Origin: CAHJWH01 sp965198905 | GTDB lineage: Bacteria; Pseudomonadota; Alphaproteobacteria; Caulobacterales; Caulobacteraceae | Assembly (NCBI GenBank): GCA_965198905.1 | Contig: OZ240678.1 | Coordinates: 3,224,001 to 3,288,000 of the forward strand | Length of the DNA: 64,000 bases | Reading direction: 5' to 3' | Part shown: positions 46,450-57,000 of the stretch, piece after piece | How the letters are laid out: each line of letters begins with the position of its first letter | Numbering within the stretch: the stretch's first letter is position 1 | Made by a program: the position numbers and the translations under genes | The notes under the pieces: generated by a model | What the model saw: only the letters and a program-made list of their open reading frames with translations | Database searches by the model: none | Told to the model about the DNA's origin: nothing

Positions 46450-48315
46450 TCAATAGGCCAGGGCGCAACCGTCTGCGCGCATCTCGCTGGCGGCGGACCA
46501 CACCCGATCGGCGCCATTCATCCGGTGCTCGATGCACTCGTAGCGGCCGAACCCGCCGTCGGACTTGCCCATCGGCCAGCCCATCCGCGCTAGTGCCGCC
46601 TTGGTGGCGTCAGGCACGCCGGACTCCAGCCGCAGCACGCCGAGCGGCCCCAGGCCTGCCTGGTCCTCGCCCATCGACTGGGAAGAGCCCTCGTGATGCC
46701 AGCGCGGGCTGTCTCCGGCGGTCTGGATGTCCAGGCCGTAGTCCACGCGGTTCAGGATGATCTGGGTCTGGCCCTGCGGCTGCATGTCGCCGCCCATAAC
46801 CCCGAAGCTCATCCAGGGCACGCCGTCGCGGGTGGCGAAGCCCGGCATGATGGTCTGGAACGGCCGCTTGCCGGGCGCATAGAGGTTCGGGTGGCCGGGC
46901 TGAAGCGAGAACAGCTCGCCCCGGTCCTGGAACATGAAGCCCAACGTCTTCCAGTCCGCGTGACCGCCGGGGGCGTCGGACACCAGGCCTGAGCCCATGC
47001 CGCGGAAGTTGGACTGGATCTGGGACACCATCATCCCATCGGCGTCGCAGGTGGTGAAGTAGGTGGTGTCGCCATGGCTGGGCGCCTGGCCCGGATAGAC
47101 CGGCGAGCTTATGCGGTCCGGGCGGATCAGCTTGGCGCGCTCGGCCGCGTAGCTCTTGGAGACCAGCCACTCGAACGGCACTTTGGAAAAGTTCGGGTCG
47201 GCGTAGTAGCGGGCGCGGTCCTCGTAGGCGAGGCGCTTGGCCTCCACCTGCAGATGGATCGACAGGGGCGACTGGAAACCCGCCCCCCGCATGTCGAAGG
47301 TCTCCAGCATGTTGAGCATCTGCAGGGTGGCCGCGCCCTGGGTGTTCTCCGCCATGCCGTAGACGTCCACCCCGCGGTAGCTGGTCACCAGCGGCGTGTT
47401 CCAGTCGGCGTGCTGGCGCTTCAGGTCGTCGTAGGAGAGCCAGCCGCCTATGCGCTTGAAGTAGGCGTCGATGGCGTGGGCGATCGGGCCTTCGTAGAAG
47501 GCGTCGCGACCGCCTTCGGCGATCATGCGGTAGGTCTTGGCCAGATCGGGGTTGCGGAACACGTCGCCCTCGCTCGGCGCGTGGCCGTTCGGCGCATAGA
47601 CGTGGGCGGCGTTGGCGGTCTCCTCCACCCCCGATCTCGGGCGTACGAAGGCCGCCATGTTGCGCTTGATGTAATAGCCGATGATCTGGGGCACCGGCAC
47701 GCCGGTCTCGCACAGGTGGATGGCGGGGGCGAACAGCTCGGCCCAGGGCAGTTTGCCGTAGCGCTGGTGCAGGGTCCACCACGCGTCGAGCGCGCCAGGG
47801 GTCGAGACGCTGATCGCGCCGAGCTTGGGCGGCACGTCGCCCGGCGAGCGGGCGCGCACCGTCTCCAGCGACAGGCCCTGAGGCGAGCGCCCCGATCCCG
47901 CAAGTCCCACGACCTTGGACAGCTTGGGGTCCCACAGCATGACGTAGCAGTCGCCGCCAAGCCCCGAACTTGTCGGTTCAAGGAAGCCTAGGCAAGCGTT
48001 GACCGCGACGGCGGCGTCGGCGGCCGAGCCGCCCTTTTTCAGGATTTCGATGGCGGTGAGGGTGGCGATGGGGTGCGCCGTGCCCGCGGCGCCCGACACG
48101 CCGAAGACGGCCGAACGGCTGGCGAAGCTGGCGCCGGCCGGCCGGTCGCCGGCGTGGACGTCGGGGCGGATGAAGCGCTCGGCGCCTTGCGGCTGGAATC
48201 CAAGCGGACCGGCGTTCTCGCCCCGGCCGGTCGGGCGGGTGGTCTGCGCAGATGCGGGCGTGGCGGCGGCTGCAGCCGCGGCGGGCAGGGCGGCGAGGAA
48301 GGATCGGCGGCGCAC
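46450..48315 (-). CDS. Gamma-glutamyltransferase family protein
   Basis: The 621-residue precursor carries a twin-arginine-like signal (RRRSFLAAL, cleavage after ASAQ) for export. The Ntn-hydrolase core shows LGGDCYVMLWD, the self-processing region SHGDTTYFTTCDADGMMVS with the nucleophilic Thr, and NFRGMGSGLVSDAPG. The protein would split into large and small subunits in the periplasm. Members process glutathione, gamma-glutamyl peptides or cephalosporin-like amides; specificity is unknown. It heads the operon with alkA, the esterase and proC. Confidence 0.92.
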   Translation of the reverse strand: MRRRSFLAALPAAAAAAATPASAQTTRPTGRGENAGPLGFQPQGAERFIRPDVHAGDRPAGASFASRSAVFGVSGAAGTAHPIATLTAIEILKKGGSAADAAVAVNACLGFLEPTSSGLGGDCYVMLWDPKLSKVVGLAGSGRSPQGLSLETVRARSPGDVPPKLGAISVSTPGALDAWWTLHQRYGKLPWAELFAPAIHLCETGVPVPQIIGYYIKRNMAAFVRPRSGVEETANAAHVYAPNGHAPSEGDVFRNPDLAKTYRMIAEGGRDAFYEGPIAHAIDAYFKRIGGWLSYDDLKRQHADWNTPLVTSYRGVDVYGMAENTQGAATLQMLNMLETFDMRGAGFQSPLSIHLQVEAKRLAYEDRARYYADPNFSKVPFEWLVSKSYAAERAKLIRPDRISSPVYPGQAPSHGDTTYFTTCDADGMMVSQIQSNFRGMGSGLVSDAPGGHADWKTLGFMFQDRGELFSLQPGHPNLYAPGKRPFQTIMPGFATRDGVPWMSFGVMGGDMQPQGQTQIILNRVDYGLDIQTAGDSPRWHHEGSSQSMGEDQAGLGPLGVLRLESGVPDATKAALARMGWPMGKSDGGFGRYECIEHRMNGADRVWSAASEMRADGCALAY

Positions 48316-48382
48316 GCGAGACTCCGGAAGCCAGGACGCGCAACGATGACCGCGTGATCCCGCAGTGTCCAGGATGCAGCCA

Positions 48383-48418
48383 AAAGAATGGCGCGCCGGG
48401 CTACAGCCCGGACGCGCC
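48383..48418 (-). terminator. Rho-independent terminator after flagellin
   Basis: On the minus strand GGCGCG-T-CCGGGCT pairs with AGCCCGG-CGCGCC (13 bp with a bulged T, 2-nt apex) and is followed by ATTCTTTT. It lies 38 bp after the flagellin stop. A second small stem, TCGACGG / CCGTCGA at 48429-48447, precedes it. Confidence 0.85.
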
Positions 48419-48455
48419 TAGAGTTTGGTCGACGGTCCCGCCGTCGATTTGCGCC

Positions 48456-49289
48456 TTAGCCGCGAAAGAGGCTCAGCAGGTTGGAGGAGGACGAATTGGC
48501 GATCGACAGCGCCTGGACGCCCAGCTGCTGCTTGGTCTGCAAGGCCTGCAGGGTTGCGCTCTCCGCCGCCACGTCGGCGTCCACCAGGTTGCCGATGCCG
48601 CTGGTCAGCTGGCTGCTGAGCGCGGAGACGAAGTTCAGGTTGGTGGTCACCGAATTGGCCTCGGTACCCAGCTTGGCCACCGCGCTGTTCACCTTGGTAA
48701 TCGAGGTGTTGATCGTGGTCAGCAGGTTGGACGCCGTGGTAGCGGTCGTAAAGCCGGCGTTCGCCGTCACCGAAAGGTTGCTGCCGCCGAGTTGCAGCGA
48801 CTGGGCCGCCAGGGTCAGCTTCTGCGTGCCGCTCGGACCGGAGAGCGCGTAGAGCGTGGTGCCGCCGGTGGCGACCATGTTGGCGCCGTCGAAGCTGGCG
48901 TTGCTCACGGTATTCTTGATCTGGCCGACCAGCGACTGGAAGTCGGAATTGATCGCCGCCCGGTCCGAGGTCGACAGAGAGGTGTCTGACGCTTCCAGCG
49001 CCTTGGCCTTCATCTGGTTCAGCAGGTCGGAGACGGTCTGGCCGGCGGTGATCGCCACATCCAGCACCGAGGTTGCGCGGTTCAGCGAGTCGGTCACGCC
49101 GCCCAGCGCCGAGACCGAGGCGCGCTGGCCCTGCGCGATGGCCCACAGCGATCCGTTGTCCTGGGCGCCGGCGACCCGCAGGCCCGTGGAAATCTGGTTT
49201 TGCGCGGTGTTCAGCTGCGCGTTGGTGGAGTTCAGGGTCTGCAGGGCGACCATCGCGCCCATGTTGGTGTTGATGCTGTTCAGCGACAT
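48456..49289 (-). CDS. Flagellin
   Basis: This is the filament subunit of a Caulobacter-type flagellum. The 277-residue protein has the conserved N-terminal coiled-coil domain (SLNSINTNMGAMVALQTLN and QNQISTGLRVAGAQDNG), a short variable centre and the C-terminal domain (VDADVAAESATLQALQTKQQ, QALSIANSSSSNLLSLFRG). The ATG at 49289 is chosen because the family N-terminus begins there. It is a lone flagellin gene; no chaperone or flbT/flaF is in the window. An inverted repeat over the ribosome binding site is listed separately. Confidence 0.95.
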   Translation of the reverse strand: MSLNSINTNMGAMVALQTLNSTNAQLNTAQNQISTGLRVAGAQDNGSLWAIAQGQRASVSALGGVTDSLNRATSVLDVAITAGQTVSDLLNQMKAKALEASDTSLSTSDRAAINSDFQSLVGQIKNTVSNASFDGANMVATGGTTLYALSGPSGTQKLTLAAQSLQLGGSNLSVTANAGFTTATTASNLLTTINTSITKVNSAVAKLGTEANSVTTNLNFVSALSSQLTSGIGNLVDADVAAESATLQALQTKQQLGVQALSIANSSSSNLLSLFRG

Positions 49290-49303
49290 GACAGTTCCTG
49301 TCA
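49289..49303 (-). promoter_or_regulatory. Hairpin overlapping flagellin ribosome binding site
   Basis: The leader reads TGACAG-GAA-CTGTCA, a perfect 6-bp inverted repeat that ends on the A of the ATG. The AGGA ribosome binding site lies in the stem and loop. In C. crescentus, FlbT acts on a structured fljK leader to block translation and destabilise the message; this leader could serve the same end. That link is inference. Confidence 0.5.
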
Positions 49304-49459
49304 GGGGATCGAAGCGTTCGGCTTCGGCGAGCGCATTTTGCGACCGCATGACAGCTATGAACGCCTGACCTTAACGGGGCGCCCAATGAGGAAGGCTAAC
49401 GAAAGCTTGCCGTCTACAAACCATTCCGCCGCCGAGGCGAGGTTATCCACCCCGAGCCG

Positions 49460-49834
49460 TCATCCGATGCAGGCGGGCTTGTACAGGCTGGCCTCAAGCT
49501 GGTAGCGCCGGGCCAGGGTCTCTAAAGCCATCTTGGCCTTATCATCCAGCTGGACGACCGGATGATAGGCGTTCTCGGCCAGCAGGTTGGGCTCGGTGAG
49601 CGTCAGCCTGGAGGCGTCGGCGGTCTTGAACAGGGCGATGGCGGCCGCTATCGCCCGACGGGAGCCTTGGCACGCCACCTCTTTCGACAGGCTCGGCGAG
49701 CGTCTGAACGCGTCTTCGGCGGGCGGGTGCTGGCGCACCCGCAGGTTTTCATAGGCGCGCACATCGGGCTGATCGTTGATCCACTGCTGGAGGCCAGCGC
49801 TTGAAAGCGCGGCGGCGAGGACCAGTGCGAGCAT
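49460..49834 (-). CDS. Small secreted protein of unknown function
   Basis: The 124-residue product starts with a hydrophobic segment (MLALVLAAALSSAGL) like a signal peptide, followed by a charged helical region. Two cysteines (EVACQGS and KPACIG at the very end) could form a disulfide. No family is recognised. The ATG at 49834 is chosen because it places the signal peptide at the N-terminus; the open frame continues upstream. It lies divergently from the arginyl-tRNA synthetase gene and 170 bp upstream of the flagellin gene start. Confidence 0.6.
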   Translation of the reverse strand: MLALVLAAALSSAGLQQWINDQPDVRAYENLRVRQHPPAEDAFRRSPSLSKEVACQGSRRAIAAAIALFKTADASRLTLTEPNLLAENAYHPVVQLDDKAKMALETLARRYQLEASLYKPACIG

Positions 49835-49985
49835 GTCGGCGACCTGAACTGAATGGAGCACGGATGAAAGCCACGACCGCGGTGTCGGTTGCCTGACCGT
49901 TTGAGCCGCCGGCTGAGATTGACAATCCCTGCGATCTCTCGACAACGCGCCGTCGGGACGGTCGGGCTTCGATCCGGAGCGCTCG

Positions 49986-52079
49986 ATGAGCGCCAGGTTC
50001 CACTTCCAAAGAGATCGAGCGGGATTGACGGTGGTGATCAACGCGTTGGAGCAGCACAACCAGGGTCGCCGCCGCGAGATCGAGGCCGTGCGCGACCGCC
50101 AGCGCGCCGTCCACGCTCAACGCCGGCCGTCCAGCTTGGAGGCCTATCCGCTCCCAGCCCTGACGCAGCGGATCGCCGAAGCCTTGTCGGACAGGTGGGG
50201 GCAGGGCGGGCTCGAACCCCATGTCGAGCTGATCGAACGCGAGCGTCTCGGGGCCGATCTGGCCCTGCGCTTTCCCCTGCTCCTCCGCGACGGCGGACCC
50301 AAGGGCTTCATCCAGAAGCACCTGCCCTGGATCGTGGAGGTCCTCTCCGGCGCGGCGTTTAGCGACGCGATCGCACGGCTGGAGGTGAAGGGCATGTACA
50401 TCAACCTGACCCTGTCCGACCGGTGGCTGCTGCAGGCCGCGCAGGCGGTGGTGGATGCGGGCTCAGGTTTCGGCGGCGGCGACGCCTTGTGCGCGCGCAC
50501 CTATGTGGTCGACTACTCCTCGCCCAACGTCGCCAAGCGGTTGCACGCCGGACACATCCGCTCCACCATCATCGGCCACGTGCTGGGCGATCTCTACGAG
50601 GCGTGCGGCGCGCTGGTCTATCGCGTCAACCACATCAACGATTTCGGCGGGTTCGGCTTTACGCTCGAGGGCTATCGCCGCTTCGCCCAGGGCTTGGCGC
50701 AGTTCGCCGATCCCAATGACCGGCTGATCGAGATCTACCGCATCCGCCGCACGGCCGAGCGCGTGCTGGCGGCGAAGGGGCCGTGGGCGGCGCTGGAGGC
50801 GGAGGACCGGGCGCTGTTCGCCAGCTACTTTCCCCAGGCCGACTCGCTGGAGATGCTGGGTCGTGCGTTCGCGGACTACACCACCGCTTCCGACGCCCGC
50901 TTCGCAGCGCTCGAAGCCGGCGAGCCGCAAGACGTGGCGCTGTGGCGACAGATGGTCGACTGGAGCCTTGCAGACTTCGACAGCTTCTATCGCGATTTAA
51001 ACATCTCCTTCGACCTTGTGATCGGCGAGAGCTTTTATCTCCAGGCGGGCGACGAGGCGATCGACTGGTTCCTGGCGAGCGGCAAGGCGCTGCGCTATTC
51101 GCCCGAGGACGCAGCGACCGCGGTCGCCGAGCTGGACGCCCGGGTTGAGCGCGGCGAGATCACCTCGGTGGAGCGCGACAACCTTGCGGCCCTGGCTGAG
51201 AAGGACGTCGGCGCGGTGGTGATCCCGCTGGATCGGGGCGAGCGCTTCGTGGTGCGTCGGGCCGACGGACGCAGCATCTACGCCACCCGTGACATCGGTG
51301 CGGTGGCCCTGCGACGCGAGCTGTTCGACCCGTCGGACATGGTCTACGTCGTGGGTCAGGAACAGCAGGTGCATTTCGACCGGCTGTTTCGCGCCTCGTA
51401 CGCGACCGGCCTGGCCCCTGAGGCCTTGCGCTTCCAGCACATCTACTTCGGCTTCTACGTCGACGCCCAGACCGGCAAGAAGCTGTCCAGCCGCGACTCG
51501 GTGGCCGGGGTGACGGAGTTGCTGAGCGAGTCCGTGCGCTACTTCCGTTCGCGCATCAGCGACCGGGGCGAGTTCAGCGCGCAGGAGCTGGAGAGCGCGG
51601 CGCAGGAGCTCGCGGTCGGCTCGCTGGTTTTCAACGATCTGAAGCAGGATGTGAAGGGCGCGGTGGACGTGGCGGTCTCCGACATGGCGGCCACCATCGC
51701 CGGCTTCGAACGCTCAGGCGCCGCCTACGTGGTCTACGCCGCCTGTCGGGCGCGCAGCATCCTGCGGCGTCATGGCCGGGAGCCGACGCCCGCGTCCGAG
51801 ATCGAAGACTATCCCTTCGACGCGCAGGAAGCGTTGTTGATGATGAAGCTACAGCAGACGCCGCAAAAGATCGCTGTGGCGGCCCAGCAGTCCAACCCGT
51901 CGCTGCTCGTGCGCCACATGCTCGAAGTGGCGACCCTCTACAATTCCTACTACACGCGTGCGCCCGTCATCGTCGGCGGCGTCGCCAATCCGGCCCGTTT
52001 GCTCATCACCGCGGCGATCCAGCACGTGCTTATCAACGGTTTGGCGCTCTGCCACGTCACATGTCCTGCGGTGATCTGA
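49986..52079 (+). CDS. Arginine-tRNA ligase, divergent type
   Basis: This class I synthetase of up to 697 residues has an N-terminal Add-1-like region (about 40-150) and a HIGH-like motif in SPNVAKRLHAGHIRSTIIG (about residue 188). RVNHINDFGGFGFTLEGYRR replaces the common GDWGTQFG. A KMSKS-like GKKLSSRDS is at about 497, and the C-terminal DALR anticodon domain begins near 600. The type resembles ArgS forms found outside the main proteobacterial lineage. Its context, beside a small secreted protein and a sulfotransferase, is not the usual argS locus, so it may be a second copy. The exact start is uncertain. Confidence 0.88.
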   Translation: MSARFHFQRDRAGLTVVINALEQHNQGRRREIEAVRDRQRAVHAQRRPSSLEAYPLPALTQRIAEALSDRWGQGGLEPHVELIERERLGADLALRFPLLLRDGGPKGFIQKHLPWIVEVLSGAAFSDAIARLEVKGMYINLTLSDRWLLQAAQAVVDAGSGFGGGDALCARTYVVDYSSPNVAKRLHAGHIRSTIIGHVLGDLYEACGALVYRVNHINDFGGFGFTLEGYRRFAQGLAQFADPNDRLIEIYRIRRTAERVLAAKGPWAALEAEDRALFASYFPQADSLEMLGRAFADYTTASDARFAALEAGEPQDVALWRQMVDWSLADFDSFYRDLNISFDLVIGESFYLQAGDEAIDWFLASGKALRYSPEDAATAVAELDARVERGEITSVERDNLAALAEKDVGAVVIPLDRGERFVVRRADGRSIYATRDIGAVALRRELFDPSDMVYVVGQEQQVHFDRLFRASYATGLAPEALRFQHIYFGFYVDAQTGKKLSSRDSVAGVTELLSESVRYFRSRISDRGEFSAQELESAAQELAVGSLVFNDLKQDVKGAVDVAVSDMAATIAGFERSGAAYVVYAACRARSILRRHGREPTPASEIEDYPFDAQEALLMMKLQQTPQKIAVAAQQSNPSLLVRHMLEVATLYNSYYTRAPVIVGGVANPARLLITAAIQHVLINGLALCHVTCPAVI

Positions 52080-52092
52080 GCAGGACGTTTGC

Positions 52093-53712
52093 TCATGAGC
52101 GCGGGCCTTCATCGTAGCCGAAGCGCTCGATCCACGGATCAAGGAATGGCAGCACCGGGGCGAGCTGCTCGGCGTAGCGGCGCCAACCGTAAAGTCCCGC
52201 CCGGCTGAGGCCATCGCGCATCTGCACGGCGCTGGGGGACGAGACCTCTCCCTCCCGCACCCGGGCGCCGACGTCACGCATCCGCGCGCACCAATCCAGG
52301 CCGATGTGGGCGCAGATGCGCCGCATGCCACCTTCGAAATCATCGACCAGGTCTTCGTGCCGATAGGTCAGGAGGTGCGCCGACATTCGCGGCAGGTAGG
52401 CGGCGACCAGGCGCATATAGGCGTCGTAGAAGCGTGCAGCGCCGTCCAGATCCAATAGCTCGTAGGTGTAACTGTTCACCGCGAAACGGTGCTTGAAGCA
52501 GCTGATCACCACATCGGCGGGGTGACGCAGCGAGAAGACGATACGCGCGTCGGGGAACAGGCGCGCGATCAGCGGCAGCTTGACCCCGTTGAACGGGTTC
52601 TTGTCTACGAACACCTTCCCCTCGGGCTTGACGCCGAACGCGCGCACGCGGCCCCAATAGTCCTCGCGGCAGCGCGCCATGATCGCCGTGTCGGCTTCGG
52701 CCAGCCGCGTCAGGCCTCCGGGCGAGCCGAGGAAGCGCTCCACTCCCAGGCCCAGCGCCTCCTGCTCTTCCAGGGTCACCACGTCCTCCCGGGCGGCCAG
52801 CGACTGTTCCAGCAGGGTGGTGCCAGAGCGCATGAAGCCCATCAGGAAGACGTGGCGTTCGGCCGGACCCCGTGTCGTCGCTGGCGGAGCGGTCCACCGC
52901 GGCGACGCCTCGGCCTCGACCTGCAGGCGGCGCAACACGGCGGGCAGGGCCGCGCGGCCGGCGCCTTGGGCGTGGCGGCGCCGGGTCTCTGCATTCCCTT
53001 GCGAATAGACGGCGTAGGCGTCGGCGTAACGGCCTTGCCGCTCGCGCACGTCGCCGAGCAGGCCCCGCGCCAGCCGCCGCCCTGCGTCCGTCCCGCCACC
53101 TTGGGAAAGCCAGCCGCTGAGCCGTTCCGCGGCAGCCTCGACACGTCCGTCGCGGAGCTCGACTTCCGCCAGGGCGCGGACAGCCGCCGCCTGGGCGGGA
53201 TCGCGCGCCAGCGCTTCGCGCGCCAGGGCCTCGGCCGACCTCCAGTCGGCGCGACGGGCGGCCAGGACGGCGAGCTGGCCCAGCGCCTGCGCGTCCTGAG
53301 GCGCGAGGGCGCTGGCCTGGGTCAGGCTCGTGCGGGCCGCGGCGACCTCGCCCTGTCCGATCTGGGCCATGCCGAGGTCGCGCCAGGCGGCGGCGTCCTG
53401 CGGACGCAGGCGCGCCACCGCCGCAAGGTCGGCCAGGGCGTCGCGGCCCCGACCTAGCCGAGTCGCCAGGTGCGCCCGGGCGGCGAGCCGGTCGGCGTTT
53501 TCCGGATCGAGCCGGGCGGCGGCGTCGAGGTCCTGCAGGGCCCGGGCCAGCCCGCCCCGCGCCTCGCTGAGTCGAGCGCGCAGGTCGAACAGCAGCGGAT
53601 GGGCGTGGCCTTGCGCCAGGGCCGTGCAGGCGAGCCGCGACGCGGCGGCGAGATCGCCCGCTTCAAGCGCCAGGCGCACGGCGTCGGGAAGAAAGGGCGC
53701 CGACGGCTCCAT
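52093..53712 (-). CDS. TPR-fused sulfotransferase A
   Basis: The 539-residue protein has an N-terminal tetratricopeptide array (about residues 10-260) and a C-terminal PAPS-dependent sulfotransferase domain. The 5'-phosphosulfate loop is FLMGFMRSGTTLLEQ (about 290-304), and the 3'-phosphate region is RIVFSLRHPADVVISCFKH. VFVDKNPFN and YRHEDLVDDFE follow, and the end is GWRRYAEQLAPVLPFLDPWI. It is a paralog of the gene at 58353-59990, with shared RDYWGRVR and FVDKNP blocks. TPR fusions of this family are thought to bind protein or peptide acceptors. It is divergent from the TonB receptor gene. Confidence 0.92.
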   Translation of the reverse strand: MEPSAPFLPDAVRLALEAGDLAAASRLACTALAQGHAHPLLFDLRARLSEARGGLARALQDLDAAARLDPENADRLAARAHLATRLGRGRDALADLAAVARLRPQDAAAWRDLGMAQIGQGEVAAARTSLTQASALAPQDAQALGQLAVLAARRADWRSAEALAREALARDPAQAAAVRALAEVELRDGRVEAAAERLSGWLSQGGGTDAGRRLARGLLGDVRERQGRYADAYAVYSQGNAETRRRHAQGAGRAALPAVLRRLQVEAEASPRWTAPPATTRGPAERHVFLMGFMRSGTTLLEQSLAAREDVVTLEEQEALGLGVERFLGSPGGLTRLAEADTAIMARCREDYWGRVRAFGVKPEGKVFVDKNPFNGVKLPLIARLFPDARIVFSLRHPADVVISCFKHRFAVNSYTYELLDLDGAARFYDAYMRLVAAYLPRMSAHLLTYRHEDLVDDFEGGMRRICAHIGLDWCARMRDVGARVREGEVSSPSAVQMRDGLSRAGLYGWRRYAEQLAPVLPFLDPWIERFGYDEGPRS

Positions 53713-54012
53713 GGCTGCAAGGCCTAGCCACGACGCGGTCGCGCCACAAGCATCCACAGACCAGCCTGAGGACGGCCGAGAAGCGCGCCGAGACCTGTGG
53801 CGACGATGTGGCGGTGCATTTCGCCTACGAAATGATCTGTCAGCCGCGCACCTGGCCGTTCCGTGACGCTTTTTACAGCGGGCGGCCGCCGCCAGCCCGG
53901 GTGCGACAATCGGTTCGGCCGTCAAAAGTCACCTCCTGTCTCACGATGCAGCCTGACGTGGGGACGTGCCGGCGGCCTGTCAGGCCGTCCGGCTGAATTA
54001 TGGGGGTTCGTC
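53713..54012. other. Divergent regulatory region of sulfotransferase A and TonB receptor
   Basis: This 300-bp gap separates the two divergent genes and must contain both promoters. No clear -35/-10 pair stands out by eye. A GC-rich hairpin at 53968-53993 lies just upstream of the receptor's ribosome binding site. Confidence 0.5.
53968..53993 (+). promoter_or_regulatory. Leader hairpin before TonB receptor
   Basis: GCCGGCGGCC (53968-53977) pairs with GGCCG-T-CCGGC (53983-53993, one bulged T) around a TGTCA loop. It ends 8 bp before the GGGGG ribosome binding site, so it may influence translation initiation. Confidence 0.4.
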
Positions 54013-57000
54013 TTGAAGGTCTTTACCGTGCGCGAGCGTCTCTTCGCCTCCAGCGCGCTTTTCGGTGCGGCGATGTTGTCGGCGTTCGCAAACCCCGCCC
54101 TCGCCCAGGCTCCCGACGCCCCCGTGGCCCCGAACACGCCGCCTTCCGCGCCCGCCTTCGGGCCGGCGGCTGCCGACCTCTCCACCACCAACGCCAATGG
54201 CGACAAGTCCAACTCGGTCAAGGAGGTGGTGGTGACGGGCTCGCGCATCCGCGCCCCCGGCCTGACCTCGACCAGCCCGCTGACGGTGGTGACCCAGCAG
54301 GCGTTCAAGGATATAGGCGCGACGTCGGTCGAGCAGCTTCTCAATGAACTCCCCGCGGTTGTCGCCAGCCAGAATTCCGGCCTCTCCGGCTTGTCTAACG
54401 GCACCTCGACCGTCGACCTGCGCGATCTGAACCCCAAGCGCACCTTGGTGCTAGTGAACGGTCGCCGCCTGATGCCGGGCGACCCGGCCGGAACCGGTCC
54501 GGGGCCGGTGCCGGACATCAACATCATCCCGGTGACCCTGATCGACCGGGTCGACGTGGTCACCGGCGGCGCCTCGGCGGTCTACGGCTCCGACGCTGTG
54601 GCCGGGGTGGTCAACTTCATCATGAAGAAGGACTTCCAGGGCGTCCGGATCGACGTCACCGAAAACTTCGCCAACCACGACAACAACAACGCCGTCCAGC
54701 GCGGGCTCGTCGCCGATTCCGGCTTTGTGGAGGCGCCGGCCGGCAATCAGACCTATCAGCTTGGCGTCAACGTCACCGGAGTGATCGGGCTGAACGCGCC
54801 GGACGGCAAGGGCAACGTGACCGGCTATGTCGGCTACCGCAACCTGCAGCCGATCCTGCAGTCCAAGTACGACGTCAGCGCCTGCACAATCAGCGCCGCG
54901 CCGGGCGCGGTCTCGACCATCTATTCGCAGCACACCTGCGGCGGATCGAGCAACGGCCTCTACGGCAAGTTCGTGCCGACCACGACCTCCACCGCCCTGG
55001 GCGGTTCGGCCAAGACCTTGCACGCCAACCCGGACGGCAGCCAGACCTTCGTCACCAGCAGCGTGCCGGCCTTCAACTACGGCGCGACGAACTACTTCCA
55101 GCGATCGGAGACGCGCTACACGGGCGGCTACTTCGCCAACTACGAAGTGACTCCGATGCTGGACATCTATTCGGAGTTCATGTTTGACGACGACAAGACC
55201 GTGGGCCAGATCGCGCCCAGCGGGCTGTTCGCCGGCGGCGGCGCGAACGGGGCCAGCACCTACAACATCAACTGCAACAATCCCTTGCTGGCGGCCAGCC
55301 AGCAGGCGCAACTCTGCGGCACGGCCGCCGGAACGGCCACTCAGGTCCCGTACCTTGTCGGCTACCGCTTCGGCAGCTTCCCACGCGACTACGGCTTCGA
55401 GCACCTCGACTACAAGATCAACATCGGCGCGCGAGGCCAACTCGACGAGGCTTGGGGCTATGACGCCTACCTGCAGTACGGCACCTCCATCCTGTCCAAC
55501 CTGCTGCAGAACGAGGCCTCGACGACCCGCATCCAGAACGCTCTGCTGGTCGATCCCGCGACGGGCCAGTGCTATGTCGGCGGGGCCTGCGCCCCGTTGA
55601 ACGTCTTCAAGCTCAATGGGGTGACCCCCGCGGCGTTCAACTACGCCTCCGCCGACGCCTTCCAAGAAGGTCAGACGACCGAGCAAGTGGCCAGCGCCGT
55701 CCTGAACGGCGACCTCGGCCACTACGGGATCAGGAGCCCCTACGCCACCGACGGTGTGGGCGTCGCGCTCGGCGGCGAATATCGGCGCGAGTTCCTGACC
55801 TTCTCGCCCGACCAGGAATACCAGACCAGCGACCTGTCCGGCAGCAGTCCCGCGCTGCCGAGCCAGGGCTCCTACGACGTCTATGAGCTGTTCGGCGAGG
55901 TGCGGGTGCCGATCGTACAAAACCTGCCGTTCGTGAAGGAGCTGTCCTTCGACGGCGGCTACCGGTTCTCCGACTATAACACCTCAGGAATCACCGACAC
56001 CTACAAGGGCCAGGCGGAGTATGCGCCAACCCCCGACATCCGCTTCCGCGGCGGCTATAACCGCGCGGTCCGCACCCCCAACGTGGTGGAACTGTTCAAG
56101 CCTCAGACGCAGGGCCTGTTCAGCGGCACCGACCCTTGCGTCGGCAATGCGCCGGCCGCCAGCCTCGCCGCCTGCGTCGCGACCGGGTTGCCCGCCGCCA
56201 TGTACGGCAAGCTGTCTAACGACCTGGCGTGCCCCGCCGGCCAGTGCACCGTGCTCCAGGGCGGCAACGTCAACCTGGCCCCGGAAAAGGCGGACACCTA
56301 TACCGGCGGTTTCGTGCTGACGCCGACCATGGCCTGGGCGCGGGGCTTCACCCTGTCGGTGGACTACTTCAACATCACGGTTCGCAACGTGATCACGGAG
56401 ATCTCGCCCACCATCTTCACCACCGAATGCGCGGCCGGTGATCTGGCGATCTGCTCCTCCACCTTCAAACGCGACCCGGCCACCTACGTGATCTTCGGGA
56501 CGCAGGGCTATATCCGCTCGTTGAACACCAATTCGGGCTTCCTGCGCACAGACGGCGTCGATCTGGACTCGTCCTACAGAAAGCGCCTGTCCGATTTCGG
56601 CCTGCCCGATCTGGGTATCGTCAGCTTTAACCTGCTGATGACCTACACCAACTCCTACCGCGATCAGCCGGTCAGCGGCGGAGCGACCTACAACTGTGCG
56701 GGGCTCTACGGCACGACTTGCGGAAACCCGCTGCCCAAGATCAAGGGCCAGTTCCGCGCCACCTACACCCCGCCGCGCTTCCCGATCAGCGTCTCGGCGG
56801 CGTGGCGCTACGTCGGCCCGGTCCACCTGGACGAGGACAGAAAGCAGCCGCTGCTGATCGCCCATCCCTACGGCGCCACCGACACCGCAGACAACGGACT
56901 TCATTCGTTCAGCTACTTCGATATGTCGGCCTCGGTGAAGGTGCGCGACGGGCTTACCTTCAACTTCGGCTGCCAGAACTTGCTGGACAAGGACCCGCCG

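Noticed and set aside
49380..49440. Sigma-54 promoter for flagellin (GG-N10-GC)
   Set aside because: GG and GC have the right spacing on the minus strand, but the surrounding -24 and -12 bases do not match TGGCAC and TTGCA well enough.
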